A DNA stretch of 64,000 bases from Treponema sp. (GCA_017645785.1 JAGCNW010000019.1:206742-270741); one strand, 5' to 3'. Shown: positions 25,697 to 34,678, counted from the stretch's first letter. Made by a program: numbers and translations. The notes: generated from the sequence alone by a model not told the origin.

Positions 25697-26686
25697 CGCG
25701 GCTTCTTTCTTCTTGTCCAGCTTAAAGCCCAAGACGCAAAGAATTATTCCGCAAGCAAAAGCGCCGATTCCGTAAAGTTTCATTTGGAAGAAGATTTTTG
25801 TCGTGTAAGACAAAATGGCTTCAAAAATTCCGCCCGGAAGTCCCGCCTCTTTTGCGGCCAAAGCAAGGGCCTGCGGAAGAAGGATCGCGCAAAGCGTCGC
25901 GATCAAGAAAAGCAAGGCTCCGTCCGCGATGGCAGGAATCGAAATGTACTTGAACATCGCGAACACGCTCTTGTTTATCAAGAGAATTATCAAGGCGAGA
26001 GCGGCGCACGCGCTTACGCACAAAATGAACGTTTTCAACGAAAGGACAAGCTTGACGATTTTCAAGCCCTCAAGCGCCGCGGCGTTTTCTGTTTTTGCGG
26101 TGTCGAGGCTTTTTGTCAATTCGGGAAGCGCCGCTTGAACGGAGGCTTCGATCGCCTGGTCCATGCCGCTTCTGTCCACCGCGACGCCCGTCCGCTTTTC
26201 GTAAATGTCCAGCGACTTGTTCATAAGCTTCTTGATGTCGTCCGTGTTCACGTCAAGCTCGCTTGAGGCTCCGGTCATGTAATCCACGACCTTATCCGCG
26301 TACTTGTCGATAAAGGCCGACACGTCCGGCGAAGCCAAAACTTCCGCCACAACCTCCGGCTCAACGTCAACGCCGGCTTGTTCAAGATAGCTCTTTACGA
26401 TGTCGTTCACGTCAAGGTTTGACATGTCTATTGAACTAAAGTCAAAATTTTGCAAGGCGGACTCGTCAAAGGCGAATTGCGTCAAAGTCGCGACTTGCTC
26501 TCCAGGATAAAAAAGGCCGCTTTGGTTTTGTTGAAGCTTGGCCTTTGAAACGGGCTTCAGCATTTTAGAGGCGATGTCAGTTATCGTTGAATAGCTAAAG
26601 TTGAATCGGACAATCGAAAGCAAAAGCGTGGCGAAAAGGCAAAGGGCGAAGACAATGCTCAACAATACAGAAAAAAACTTTTTCAT
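25691..26686 (-). CDS. Membrane protein of unknown function
   Basis: 331-residue protein not assigned to a named family. It has an N-terminal membrane helix (MKKFFSVLLSIVFALCLFATLLLSIV in two parts, residues 3-26), a largely helical, acidic extracytoplasmic region of about 190 residues (DVNDIVKSYLEQAGVDVEPEVV), and three or four C-terminal membrane helices (about 213-325) with a KLDKKKEAAS cytoplasmic end. AAAGGAG precedes the start. It has no co-directional neighbour; its upstream gap is filled by repeats. Confidence 0.75.
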   Translation of the reverse strand: MKKFFSVLLSIVFALCLFATLLLSIVRFNFSYSTITDIASKMLKPVSKAKLQQNQSGLFYPGEQVATLTQFAFDESALQNFDFSSIDMSNLDVNDIVKSYLEQAGVDVEPEVVAEVLASPDVSAFIDKYADKVVDYMTGASSELDVNTDDIKKLMNKSLDIYEKRTGVAVDRSGMDQAIEASVQAALPELTKSLDTAKTENAAALEGLKIVKLVLSLKTFILCVSACAALALIILLINKSVFAMFKYISIPAIADGALLFLIATLCAILLPQALALAAKEAGLPGGIFEAILSYTTKIFFQMKLYGIGAFACGIILCVLGFKLDKKKEAAS

Positions 26687-26702
26687 AAAATCTCCTTTTT
26701 TT

Positions 26703-26799
26703 AAAGATTGCCCGATATGTCGCTGCGCTCCATTTTGCTAGTTGAAGTTTATTCAACTGCGCTCTTGCGAGCGCGGACAATCAAGTCGGGCAATGACAG
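26703..26799. repeat. MITE-like element, near-full copy A
   Basis: About 95 bp bounded by GATTGCCCG (26706) and CGGGCAATGACAG (26787-26799). It is the inverted equivalent of 31795-31890: both carry TATGTCGCTGCGCTCCATTT, a GTTGAA/CAACTGC module with a GC-rich hairpin, and CAATC before the far end. The element carries no ORF. Confidence 0.8.
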
Positions 26800-26838
26800 T
26801 TGGCGTCATGTTCGGGCTTGACCCGGACATCTTTTGTT
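26800..26838. repeat. Short palindromic module GTTCGGG-CTTGA-CCCGGAC
   Basis: Hairpin with a 5-nt CTTGA loop at 26809-26828, next to MITE copy A. The same module, inverted, lies at 46694-46732 next to the reduced MITE copy. It abuts the rubrerythrin stop and might act as its 3' end. Confidence 0.7.
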
Positions 26839-26839
26839 G

Positions 26840-27379
26840 CTACCAGTTTTCGGCGCTGATTTCAAAGAAGCTTTGCGGATGGGCGCAAACAGGGCAGGCG
26901 GCCGGAGCTTTTGTTCCGACTACGACGTGTCCGCAGTTGCGGCATTCCCAAACCTTTACTTCGCTCTTTTCAAAAACCTTGGCGGTTTCCACGTTCTTTA
27001 AAAGGGCGCGGTAGCGTTCCTCGTGGCGCTTTTCGATCGCTCCGACCATGCGGAATTTTGCCGCCAAAGCCTTAAAGCCTTCTTCTTCGGCAGTTTTGGC
27101 AAAGCCCTCGTACATGTCGGTCCACTCAAAGTTTTCGCCGTCGGCCGCCGCTCCCAAGTTTTGGGCGGTGGTTCCCAATCCGTCGAGCTCCTTGAACCAC
27201 ATTTTGGCGTGCTCCTTTTCGTTGTCCGCCGTGGCCAAGAAGATGGCCGAGATTTGCTCAAATCCTTCTTTTTTCGCTACGCTGGCAAAGTAAGTGTACT
27301 TGTTTCTAGCCTGAGACTCGCCCGCAAAGGCAGCCTGCAAATTCTTTTCCGTCTGCGTTCCCGCGTACTGATTAGCCAT
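26840..27379 (-). CDS. rbr: Rubrerythrin
   Basis: Non-haem diiron peroxidase that removes hydrogen peroxide in anaerobes. The four-helix diiron domain has the ligand motifs [19 protein letters not shown] and IEKRHEERY, and the rubredoxin domain has CRNCGH and [11 protein letters not shown]. The 179-aa length is normal. I start at ATG 27379 because GGAGGAAA precedes it; a longer frame to 27427 would cross the promoter. It is monocistronic with a palindromic operator candidate at 27404. Together with SOD it forms an oxidative-stress defence. Confidence 0.95.
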   Translation of the reverse strand: MANQYAGTQTEKNLQAAFAGESQARNKYTYFASVAKKEGFEQISAIFLATADNEKEHAKMWFKELDGLGTTAQNLGAAADGENFEWTDMYEGFAKTAEEEGFKALAAKFRMVGAIEKRHEERYRALLKNVETAKVFEKSEVKVWECRNCGHVVVGTKAPAACPVCAHPQSFFEISAENW

Positions 27380-27403
27380 AGTTTCCTCCAAATGACAAAT
27401 AAT

Positions 27404-27424
27404 TGTAAGTTCCTTACATTCTAT
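27404..27424 (-). promoter_or_regulatory. rbr -10 box and palindromic operator candidate
   Basis: TGTAAG (27404-27409), 3-nt spacer, CTTACA (27413-27418): a perfect inverted repeat. The minus-strand -10 box TAGAAT lies at 27424-27419, directly next to it, so a bound repressor would cover the transcription start. A peroxide or iron-type regulator (PerR/Fur) is an inference; the motif is not the canonical PerR box. Confidence 0.55.
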
Positions 27425-27454
27425 CACGGTTTTCGCGCTTTTGCTAGCGAATTG

Positions 27455-27483
27455 TTGCCAAAATACGCGCTATTCGCTATAAT
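27455..27483 (+). promoter_or_regulatory. Promoter of the envelope-protein operon 27517-31730
   Basis: TTGCCA (27455-27460), 17-nt spacer, TATAAT (27478-27483). The leader is about 27 nt and contains the GGAG ribosome site. Confidence 0.8.
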
Positions 27484-27516
27484 GTCCCTAAGTATTTACC
27501 ATTAATGGAGAATGTT

Positions 27517-28545
27517 ATGAAAAAAATCCTTTCGTTTTTGACAGCGGGCCTTTTGGCTTTGGGCGCGGCTTGGTCATACAATCCGCCGGTTCAGGGAGAA
27601 AATCTCTTTTATCTTAGCCATCCCGAACTATTGACAGGCGGCGAATCTGTTGCCGGCGGCGGAATTGAATCCGTTCTTCCCGCCAGCGGAACCATTAATC
27701 CTGCCCTTGTAGGCTTGGAAGAGCGCGTAAGCCTTGACTTGGGCTATACAGCCATGCTGAACGGCTTGGACGAATCCAAAGGCAACAAAAAGTACGGCCA
27801 GGCTTTTGGAACGGGAATTTTGATTCCCACTGATTGGGCCAACTTTGGAGCGGAAATCCAAGGCGTTTTCAGCGAATTTAGCAACATGCCCTTGGGAAAC
27901 AGCATTCACTTTAAGACTTTTGCCGCCAAGCAATTTATGGAAAAACTCTACATCGGCGTAGGCCTTGGCTTTGGCTACGAGACAAAGATCCACAAGGACT
28001 GGATGTTGACAGCCGACGTCGGCGCCATTTACGATTTTGGCGACTTGGGCTTCCTCAAGAATTTTCGCATTGCCGCCAGCGCCAACAACCTTGGAAAAAC
28101 TCTTGGCTCTGACGTGAATTGGCAGGGCTATCCTTCAATGTTCACCTTTAGGGGAGGTGTCGCCGCCGAGTTGGTTCGCGCAAAAAACTTTGTTTTGGGC
28201 CTCTCTTTGGATGTAACCACTCCGCTTTTCACGAATTTAATAGTTGACTCAGGAATCCAAATCCTTATTTGCGATTTCGTTCAGGTCAATTCCTCTTGGG
28301 AATTCAACGCGGAGGAAGTTTGGCAGGGCCACAATTCTTGGCTCCCGACAGTCGGCGTTGTATTCAAGTTCAACATTGGAATGGGCAAGAGCGATTTTGT
28401 AAAGAAGCATGATTGGACTAAGAGCGAGCTTTGTCCGTCCGCGGCTTGGAAAAACGTTGACATGGACATCAACATGATCAGCGTCGGCGCCGTGTTGCGC
28501 TTGGGCGAAAAAGACAAGTCTGGTCCGGACATTGAGCTTGAATAG
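27517..28545 (+). CDS. Probable outer-membrane beta-barrel protein (UPF0164/PorV-like)
   Basis: 342-residue secreted protein with signal peptide MKKILSFLTAGLLALGAAWS. The mature part has many short amphipathic strands with Gly and aromatic girdle residues (YIGVGLGFGYETKI, FTFRGGVAAELVRAKNFVLGLSLDVTTPLF, PTVGVVFKFNIGMG) and a final strand MISVGAVLRLG. The GTINPALVGL start after GGGIESVLPASG resembles the UPF0164 barrels of treponemes. The start is ATG 27517 after GGAGAATG; an ATG at 27505 is in frame but precedes the ribosome site. It is co-transcribed with the OmpA/Ig protein 29 nt downstream. The function is unknown. Confidence 0.65.
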   Translation: MKKILSFLTAGLLALGAAWSYNPPVQGENLFYLSHPELLTGGESVAGGGIESVLPASGTINPALVGLEERVSLDLGYTAMLNGLDESKGNKKYGQAFGTGILIPTDWANFGAEIQGVFSEFSNMPLGNSIHFKTFAAKQFMEKLYIGVGLGFGYETKIHKDWMLTADVGAIYDFGDLGFLKNFRIAASANNLGKTLGSDVNWQGYPSMFTFRGGVAAELVRAKNFVLGLSLDVTTPLFTNLIVDSGIQILICDFVQVNSSWEFNAEEVWQGHNSWLPTVGVVFKFNIGMGKSDFVKKHDWTKSELCPSAAWKNVDMDINMISVGAVLRLGEKDKSGPDIELE

Positions 28546-28574
28546 TTAATTTTTACTGATTGGGAGTGTTTACA

Positions 28575-31500
28575 ATGAAAAAACTTCGCGTTGTGTCTTT
28601 ATTCTTGATTGGCGGACTTGCCGCGGCCCTTTTTGCGGCCGACGTCGCGAACGCGCCAAAATACATTTCTCCTAACAACGACGGCGTTCAAGACACGCTG
28701 GAAGTCAAATTCAGCGTCAAGGACAAGAGCAAGATTCTAGGCTGGTCCTTGATTATTGAGGACGCTAGCGGAAAAGTCGTGCGAACGATAGGAAACAAGG
28801 TCGCTTTGCCGACATCGTTCAACGCAAAGAAGTTTTTAAAGCAAATCGCTTCCAAAAAGCAGTCGGTGGAAGTTCCGCCGGTCGTAGTTTGGAACGGAGC
28901 CTTCGACAACGGAGAAACCGCTCCCGACGGCGAATATTTTTATTACATCACAGCCACCGACGAACGCAAGAATCAAAATTCCACAAAGAAACTTCCTGTA
29001 ATCGTAAAGAACACTCCGCCAAAAGTCACGCTTTCGGTATTGCCTGAGGGCCAAAGAATTTTTGGCGAAGGCGACAAGCCGGAATTCGCTTTTGGCCAGG
29101 AAGGCTCAAAAGAAGACAAGTGGGTCGCCAAGATTGAAAGCGCCGACGGAAAGATTGTCCGCAATTATTCTTGGACTGACAGCGATCCCAAGTCTTTCTC
29201 TTGGAACGGAACCGACGACAATGGAATCATCGTGGCCGACGGCGTTTACAAGTACACAATCAGCGCCACTGACCGCGCCGGAAACACTTGCTCCGAAGAA
29301 TTTTCAAACATCATATTCTCCGCCGAAAAGCCGGAGACCAACATTATGGTCGAGGGCTCAAAGTATTTCTCAATTCCGTCAAAGAGCAAGATCTCTTCGG
29401 TCAAGCTTGAAGTCGTAATCCCCGAGCCCAGAAAGAACAGCGGAAACGCCCTTGTAAATTGGAGCGTCGACATTTTGGACAAGTCAGGCTCGGTCATTAA
29501 GAGCTACGCCGGAAAGCGCGGCGACGTTCCTCCGACAGAAATTGTTTTTGACGGAAAGAATCAGGCCGGCGCCCAAATTCCTGACGGCGAGTATTACGCC
29601 CGCGTCAACGCCGAATACTTGAACGGCTACAAGACGCCCACAGTCAATTCGCCCTTGTTCACATTTGACACAGTTTCTCCCGCCGCCACTTTGATTTCTT
29701 ACGACGAAATATTCAGCCCTGACGGAGACGGAACAAAGGACACATTCACGCTCAAGCAGGCCGCCGACAAAAAGGGCGGAGCGCCCGTCCGCAACTGGAC
29801 AGGAAAAATCGTAAGCGCGCAAAGCGGAAAGACAGTATACGAGTGGAAGTTTGGATCAAGCCTCCCGGAGAGCGTAACTTGGAACGGCTTGGATTCAAGC
29901 GGAAACCTCTGCGCCGACGGCGGCTACAATTACGAGCTTACAGCCAGCGACTTGGCCGGAAACTCGTTCGAGACAAAAACGCCAAACGCCTTTAACCTTG
30001 ACACTTCAAAGACTGAGGTAATGTTGGCCGCAAGCGATCCGGCCTTTAACCCCAACGGCAAGCGCAAGACAGTTTCTTACACCAGCGTCCTAAAGTCCAG
30101 CGCCGTAAAGTCTTATAATTTTGAAATAAAGAATTCAAGCGGAGCGGTTGTCTTCTCGTTGAAGGGCAACGGAAACGTTCCCGGAAAAATCACTTGGAAC
30201 GGAAAGTCATCCGCCGGCATTCTTTGCGAAGACGGCTCTTATGTCGCTTCAATTTCCATTGAATCCGCCAACGGCTCTTCGGCCCGCGCCGACGCCATGC
30301 CGGTTCAAATTGACACAAAGGTTCCCAACGTTGAAATCGCCTTGACCGACACTGTGTTCAGCCCTGACGGAGACAGCCGCAAGGAAACCCTCAAGGCTTC
30401 GGCCTCCAACTCAACCGACGAAGACGAATGGACCGCCAATATCGTGGACGCCAAGGGCGCCGTGGTAAAATCGTTTGAATGGCGCGGAAAAGTTCCCGCC
30501 AAATTTGAATGGGACGCCAGAAACGACAACGGAAACAAGACGCCCGACGGAACTTACTCCCTCGTAGTAAGCGCCGTTGACAAGGCCGGAAACGAATTCC
30601 TCAAAAAGTTCGACAACATCGTAGTTGACTCACGCCCGACAAGCGCTTACGTCACCGCCGCCTTGCCCGGATTCAGCCCTGAGTCCAAGACCGGCTTGAC
30701 CAAGCAGACCTTCGGCGTTCGCTTGGCCCTCAACGAAGGAATTGAAAAGTGGTCGTTTGAAATCGTTGACGCAAAGGACAAGGCTGTCTACGCCTATGAC
30801 TCCAGCGCCAAGACGATTCCCCAATCATTTGTTTGGGACGGAAAGGACAAGGACCAAAAGAACCTTGAAGGAACTTTCGCCGGCCGCTTGAAGATTGAAT
30901 ACACCAAAGGAAACGTCGTTGACGTAAAGACAAGCGCCTTCATTTGCTCTGTAACGCCGCCCGCCTTGACTGTAAGCGTGGCGCCGGAATTCTTTAGTCC
31001 GGACAACGACGGAACCGACGACGACTGCTTTATATCTCTTAGAGGTTCGGCCGCCAACGGAGCCAAGCTCGTAAGTTGGTCATTTGACATCAACAATCCT
31101 GTCTCTACCGGAAAGGCGGGCGCCTTCTGGAAGACAAGCGGAACCGAAAAAATCACTCCGCAAATCGTTTGGGACGGCCTTAGCAACACCAGCACGGAAA
31201 AGGACGGAAAGGCCGAGCGCGTTCAGTCCGCGATGGACTATCCTTACGTATTCACAGTTACCGACAGCCTTGGACTTACAAGCGTAAAGACAGGCATCAT
31301 TCCTGTAGACATTTTGGTAATCCCGGACGGCGACGTCCTCAAGATGGCCGTTCCTTCTATCATATTCAGAAGCAACCACGCTGACTTCAAGACCGCCGAC
31401 GAAGCGCCGGGCAGCCAAGTTACAAAGGCTCAGGCCGCCAACAATGTCCGCGTTCTTAAGCGCGTGGCCGAGATTTTGAAGAAGTTCCCTGATTACACGG

Positions 31501-31730
31501 TTACTGTAGTTGGACACGCCAACAAGACTGGAGCGGCCGGCGAGGACGACATATTGCTGAGCCTTTCAAACCAGCGCGCCGCCTTTGTAAAGGACCGCTT
31601 GGTTGACTACGGCATCAAGGCCGACCGCCTAAGCTCGGAAGGAAAGGGCGGAAGCCAGCCCGTCGCCGAGTTTAGCGACACCGCCAACTGGTGGAAGAAC
31701 CGCCGCGTAGAATTTATATTGCACAAGTGA
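28575..31730 (+). CDS. Large envelope protein with repeated FlgD-Ig domains and C-terminal OmpA domain
   Basis: 1,051-residue exported protein (signal peptide to AALFAA). It opens with YISPNNDGVQDTL, and FSPDGDG-type motifs recur at several positions. At least six Ig-like units of the FlgD_ig kind end in VVWNGAFDNGETAPDGEYFYYITATD-like strings (WNG or WDG, then DG-Y). The last 125 residues are an OmpA-type peptidoglycan-binding domain: VTVVGHANKTG, LSNQRAAFVKDRLVDYGI, LSSEGKGGSQP, NRRVEFIL. It probably spans the periplasm or projects from the outer membrane while tethered to the wall. ATG 28575 follows GGGAGTG. Its operon partner is the barrel protein upstream. Confidence 0.85.
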   Translation: MKKLRVVSLFLIGGLAAALFAADVANAPKYISPNNDGVQDTLEVKFSVKDKSKILGWSLIIEDASGKVVRTIGNKVALPTSFNAKKFLKQIASKKQSVEVPPVVVWNGAFDNGETAPDGEYFYYITATDERKNQNSTKKLPVIVKNTPPKVTLSVLPEGQRIFGEGDKPEFAFGQEGSKEDKWVAKIESADGKIVRNYSWTDSDPKSFSWNGTDDNGIIVADGVYKYTISATDRAGNTCSEEFSNIIFSAEKPETNIMVEGSKYFSIPSKSKISSVKLEVVIPEPRKNSGNALVNWSVDILDKSGSVIKSYAGKRGDVPPTEIVFDGKNQAGAQIPDGEYYARVNAEYLNGYKTPTVNSPLFTFDTVSPAATLISYDEIFSPDGDGTKDTFTLKQAADKKGGAPVRNWTGKIVSAQSGKTVYEWKFGSSLPESVTWNGLDSSGNLCADGGYNYELTASDLAGNSFETKTPNAFNLDTSKTEVMLAASDPAFNPNGKRKTVSYTSVLKSSAVKSYNFEIKNSSGAVVFSLKGNGNVPGKITWNGKSSAGILCEDGSYVASISIESANGSSARADAMPVQIDTKVPNVEIALTDTVFSPDGDSRKETLKASASNSTDEDEWTANIVDAKGAVVKSFEWRGKVPAKFEWDARNDNGNKTPDGTYSLVVSAVDKAGNEFLKKFDNIVVDSRPTSAYVTAALPGFSPESKTGLTKQTFGVRLALNEGIEKWSFEIVDAKDKAVYAYDSSAKTIPQSFVWDGKDKDQKNLEGTFAGRLKIEYTKGNVVDVKTSAFICSVTPPALTVSVAPEFFSPDNDGTDDDCFISLRGSAANGAKLVSWSFDINNPVSTGKAGAFWKTSGTEKITPQIVWDGLSNTSTEKDGKAERVQSAMDYPYVFTVTDSLGLTSVKTGIIPVDILVIPDGDVLKMAVPSIIFRSNHADFKTADEAPGSQVTKAQAANNVRVLKRVAEILKKFPDYTVTVVGHANKTGAAGEDDILLSLSNQRAAFVKDRLVDYGIKADRLSSEGKGGSQPVAEFSDTANWWKNRRVEFILHK

Positions 31731-31741
31731 TTGGCAAAAAG

Positions 31742-31764
31742 ATTCCCGCGTCAAGCGCGGGAAT
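31742..31764. repeat. Palindrome with TCAAG loop
   Basis: TTCCCGCG, TCAAG loop, CGCGGGAA: an 8-bp perfect stem with the same loop as the palindromes at 26809 (CTTGA) and 46675. It lies 12 nt after the OmpA/Ig gene and may mark its mRNA 3' end. Confidence 0.6.
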
Positions 31765-31794
31765 GACATGACTGTCGCGCGCGGGGTGCCCCGC

Positions 31795-31890
31795 CTGTCA
31801 TTGCCCGGCTCGATTGACCGCCCGCGTGAGCGGGCAGTTGAATCGCTTCCTATATCAAAATGGAGCGCAGCGACATACCGGGCAATCTTT
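31795..31890. repeat. MITE-like element, near-full copy B (inverted relative to copy A)
   Basis: Begins CTGTCATTGCCCGG and ends ATGGAGCGCAGCGACATACC then GGGCAATC. It matches the reverse complement of 26703-26799 over its full length, with most differences in the central hairpin (CCCGCGTGAGCGGG here). It fills the gap between two convergent transcription units. Confidence 0.8.
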
Positions 31891-31898
31891 TTATGTTC

Positions 31899-32855
31899 TT
31901 ATTGCTTCAACATGTCCTTGCTGATTTTGTAGACGCTGCCGCAGTTTTTGCAGCTGACTTCTATCGGGTCGGGATCGTTGGCAAGGATGTCTTCCAGCTC
32001 GGCCTTTCCTATGTGCTTGATTGAGTCTGCGAAGGCCGCGGCGTTGCAGGGGCAGTCAAAGACCACGTCGCGCTCCAAAACGATTTTTGGGTCAAACTCG
32101 CGGAAGAGGCCCTTGATAAGCGGCTCGCGCGATTGTCCTTCGCTGAACCATTGGCCAAGGGAAGGGCAGGCTCCAAAGACGCGCTCGGCGTTTTGAATTA
32201 TCGCGTCGCGCTTGGCGTCGGCGTCAACCTTGTTGTCTTCTTTTTGGCCGCCCGCTCCCGGAAGAGCTTGCATAAAGAGGCCTCCCGCTCCGATGACGCG
32301 GCCTTGCTTGTCAAATTGGATTCCTGTGCTAAAGGCTGTGTTTGTCTGCTCGGACTTTGCGAAGTGCCAGGCAAGGTCTTTTGCGATGTTGCGGAATTTT
32401 ATTTCTGTGGTTCCCGTTTGCGGGGCCTTGGCTCCTTCTATGTCGCGGGTGACCGATACGATTCCGCCGCCGAAAAAGTCGGTCAAATCCCAAGAAGTTA
32501 TCTCATGCTCGATTGGAATTTTGTCCTGAAAAATGTATCCGCGAACGTAGCCGCTTGAGTCCGCTTCCACCGAAAATCCGGCGGCGGGGCCGTCGGTGTC
32601 GTAGCGGAAAGTCAAGTGCTCGCGGCCCTTCATCGTTTGAATCATAAGAGCCGCGCAAAGTTCCGCTTGGCCCAAAATCAATGTTTCCAAAATGCCCAAA
32701 TTGTGCTGGGCGCGCATTTGGTTAACCATGCGCGTTCCGTTGTAAAGCGCGCCTCTAAACATTCCGTCCGCGGCCACAAAGACGGTCATTCCGTCCTTTT
32801 CCACGCCTTCAAGTTTTTTTAAAAGTTCTTTGTCTGCAATCGTTTGAGCTATCAT
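31899..32855 (-). CDS. hslO: Redox-regulated chaperonin Hsp33
   Basis: Holdase chaperone activated by oxidative unfolding. The family core (FVAADGMFRGALYNGTRMVNQMRAQHN, LGQAELCAALMIQTMKG, FQDKIPIEHEI) is followed by the C-terminal zinc site CPC (in FDCPCNAAAF) and CKNC (VSCKNCGSVY). The ATG at 32855 overlaps the upstream gene by ATGA and has GAGG before it; an upstream start at 32879 would lie wholly within that gene. With sod and rbr it is a third oxidative-stress gene in the window. Confidence 0.93.
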   Translation of the reverse strand: MIAQTIADKELLKKLEGVEKDGMTVFVAADGMFRGALYNGTRMVNQMRAQHNLGILETLILGQAELCAALMIQTMKGREHLTFRYDTDGPAAGFSVEADSSGYVRGYIFQDKIPIEHEITSWDLTDFFGGGIVSVTRDIEGAKAPQTGTTEIKFRNIAKDLAWHFAKSEQTNTAFSTGIQFDKQGRVIGAGGLFMQALPGAGGQKEDNKVDADAKRDAIIQNAERVFGACPSLGQWFSEGQSREPLIKGLFREFDPKIVLERDVVFDCPCNAAAFADSIKHIGKAELEDILANDPDPIEVSCKNCGSVYKISKDMLKQ

Positions 32856-34606
32856 TCTTGCCTCATCCTTGTTTCGCATTCAATTCTGGCCGCGGCCATT
32901 TCTTTGTCGGTCGGAATCCATTCGTATTTTTCTTTTAGCTTGCGGGCGGCCAAAAGCGCGTCGCCTTGTTCGGCCTCAAGCGCGGCCTCCCGGTCGGCCA
33001 AAAATTCCTTTATGGAGCAAGGCGCCTCTTGGGTTTTTAAGTCGAGGCCGGTTACAAGCCAACGGTTCTTTGCGAATGTGAGCGACACCGTTCCCAAAAC
33101 TTTTTCAACGCTTATGTCGCTTTGCGCCCCTTCGTTGTAAACCCTGTAATAGCTGACGTTCAAGAGCGCCGTTTGTCCGTTCTTGACTTTGAGCGCGGCG
33201 GGCTTTTGCTTTAGGGTGGGGGCGGACTTTCTGTTGTCGGCTTCTTTCATGTTGGAGGAATCGGAGCCCAGCGCGAAATTTGTGATTCCGTAAATCCATT
33301 TGTCGCTGAGGTCCGGCCTGTAAACGTAAATCTCCGGCGTCACCGTTCCGACTGTTTTGCTAAAGGCGTCGCGCATTTTGCTTGAAACATGAATATTCGC
33401 GGTGGACTTAATCAGTTCTGAGGCGTCTTTTCCTTTTGACGACTCCTGCATCAAAATCGTGTTCGTCGAGTGGAAGCCGCTAAAGAAAAGTTCGGCCGTC
33501 TCGCGCTCGCTCAAAGAAATGGTCGTCGGCCGCATAAGCTTGTCCCTTCTAACCGAACGGCCAAAGAAAAGGCTTATGGCAATCAAGAAAACTCCAAAAA
33601 TAAAAAGCGCGCGGTTCCGCCTTAGGCTGCGGCTGGCCTTGGCCTTGACGGATTTTTTTTGCAAAAGGCGGCGGGCTTCTTCTTCAAAATCTTTTTGGCT
33701 CGTGCTGGTTTTGCGCTCAACGCCGTGAACGCTTCCGTCGGGAGCCAAGCCCAATTCCGCGGCCAATTCTTCAAGGCAAAAGTCTTTGTCCAGCCATTCT
33801 ATTTTTGGGGAACTGCCGTTTGCGCCGGGAATGGATTGTCCGTCGCCCGAGCCTTTTTGGCTAAGGCCGGATTCCTGCATTTTTGATTCAAAAGCCGCGC
33901 TTCCGTATTCAAGCGCGTAGGAAATTTGTTCGCTAAGCTCGGCCGAGACTCCGTTTATTTTATTCTTTAGCGGAAGATAGCGCGCGTCAAGAATGTCGGC
34001 CTGCCTTTCCTCCAAATCTTGCGCAGGGAAGGGGAACTCGCCGCAAAGCGCTTGGTAAATCAAAACGGCGCGAACATAAGAGACGGCGCGCGCTCCGCTT
34101 AAATTTTTGTCTTGCCAAACAGCCTGCAATTTTGCGTATTCTTCGGAGGCCGCGTTGTGGGCGGCGAATTCAAAAATGCCTTGCGGCAAAAACAAAAGGG
34201 CCGCTCCGTTTTTTGTTTCTTTGTAAAGAACGCCGCCCGCTCCGTTTGCCGGAAGGCTGCGCCCTTCGATTGTCGCTTGGCGGACGCAGGCCGCGTACGC
34301 AAAGACCGCGCGGGCTTTTTGCGCCTGGTCGTCCGCCTGCATTATGGCCAAAAGCGTCCGGCCTCCAAAGCCCGCTCCCGTAAACAAAACTTGCCCACTT
34401 TGTTTTTCGGCCTCCGTTCCGTCAAAACGGAAGGCCCTAAATGAAAATGTCATCTTGTCCGAAAAAAGCTGGCCAGCCGCCGTCCGGCATTCCGCCAAAA
34501 GGCCGTTTTCGTTCAAGTCAAAGGCGCCTTGCGCTTTTCCAAAGGCGGCTTCGCTTAAGAGGCTGTTGAGAAATGTCCGTTTTTGCGTCGAGGCGGCGAT
34601 GTTCAT
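32852..34606 (-). CDS. Membrane protein with degenerate protein-kinase-like domain
   Basis: 584-residue protein. The first 240 residues resemble a Ser/Thr kinase without catalytic motifs: the region where HRD and DFG are expected reads NGAGGVLYKETKNGAALLFLP, and the C-lobe looks intact (RAVSYVRAVLIYQALCGEFPF, then GVSAELSEQISYALE). A Gly/Ser-rich linker, a basic stretch RSLRRNRA and one membrane helix (ALFIFGVFLIAISLFFG, about residue 345) follow, then a 220-residue extracytoplasmic domain. ATG 34606 is chosen because a promoter lies directly before it. It is coupled to hslO by ATGA. Likely a scaffold or sensor; activity is not expected. Confidence 0.7.
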   Translation of the reverse strand: MNIAASTQKRTFLNSLLSEAAFGKAQGAFDLNENGLLAECRTAAGQLFSDKMTFSFRAFRFDGTEAEKQSGQVLFTGAGFGGRTLLAIMQADDQAQKARAVFAYAACVRQATIEGRSLPANGAGGVLYKETKNGAALLFLPQGIFEFAAHNAASEEYAKLQAVWQDKNLSGARAVSYVRAVLIYQALCGEFPFPAQDLEERQADILDARYLPLKNKINGVSAELSEQISYALEYGSAAFESKMQESGLSQKGSGDGQSIPGANGSSPKIEWLDKDFCLEELAAELGLAPDGSVHGVERKTSTSQKDFEEEARRLLQKKSVKAKASRSLRRNRALFIFGVFLIAISLFFGRSVRRDKLMRPTTISLSERETAELFFSGFHSTNTILMQESSKGKDASELIKSTANIHVSSKMRDAFSKTVGTVTPEIYVYRPDLSDKWIYGITNFALGSDSSNMKEADNRKSAPTLKQKPAALKVKNGQTALLNVSYYRVYNEGAQSDISVEKVLGTVSLTFAKNRWLVTGLDLKTQEAPCSIKEFLADREAALEAEQGDALLAARKLKEKYEWIPTDKEMAAARIECETRMRQE

Positions 34607-34612
34607 GGCTAA

Positions 34613-34641
34613 AGAATAATGCAAAAAGCGGATTGTTGCAA
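34613..34641 (-). promoter_or_regulatory. Promoter of the pseudokinase-hslO operon, predicting a leaderless mRNA
   Basis: Minus strand: TTGCAA (34641-34636), 17-nt spacer, TATTCT (34618-34613), 6 nt, then ATG at 34606. The expected start of transcription is the A of the ATG. Confidence 0.6.
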
Positions 34642-34678
34642 GGCTCGTTTTTCTCTAGCCAAGTCGCGCAAGTTATGC

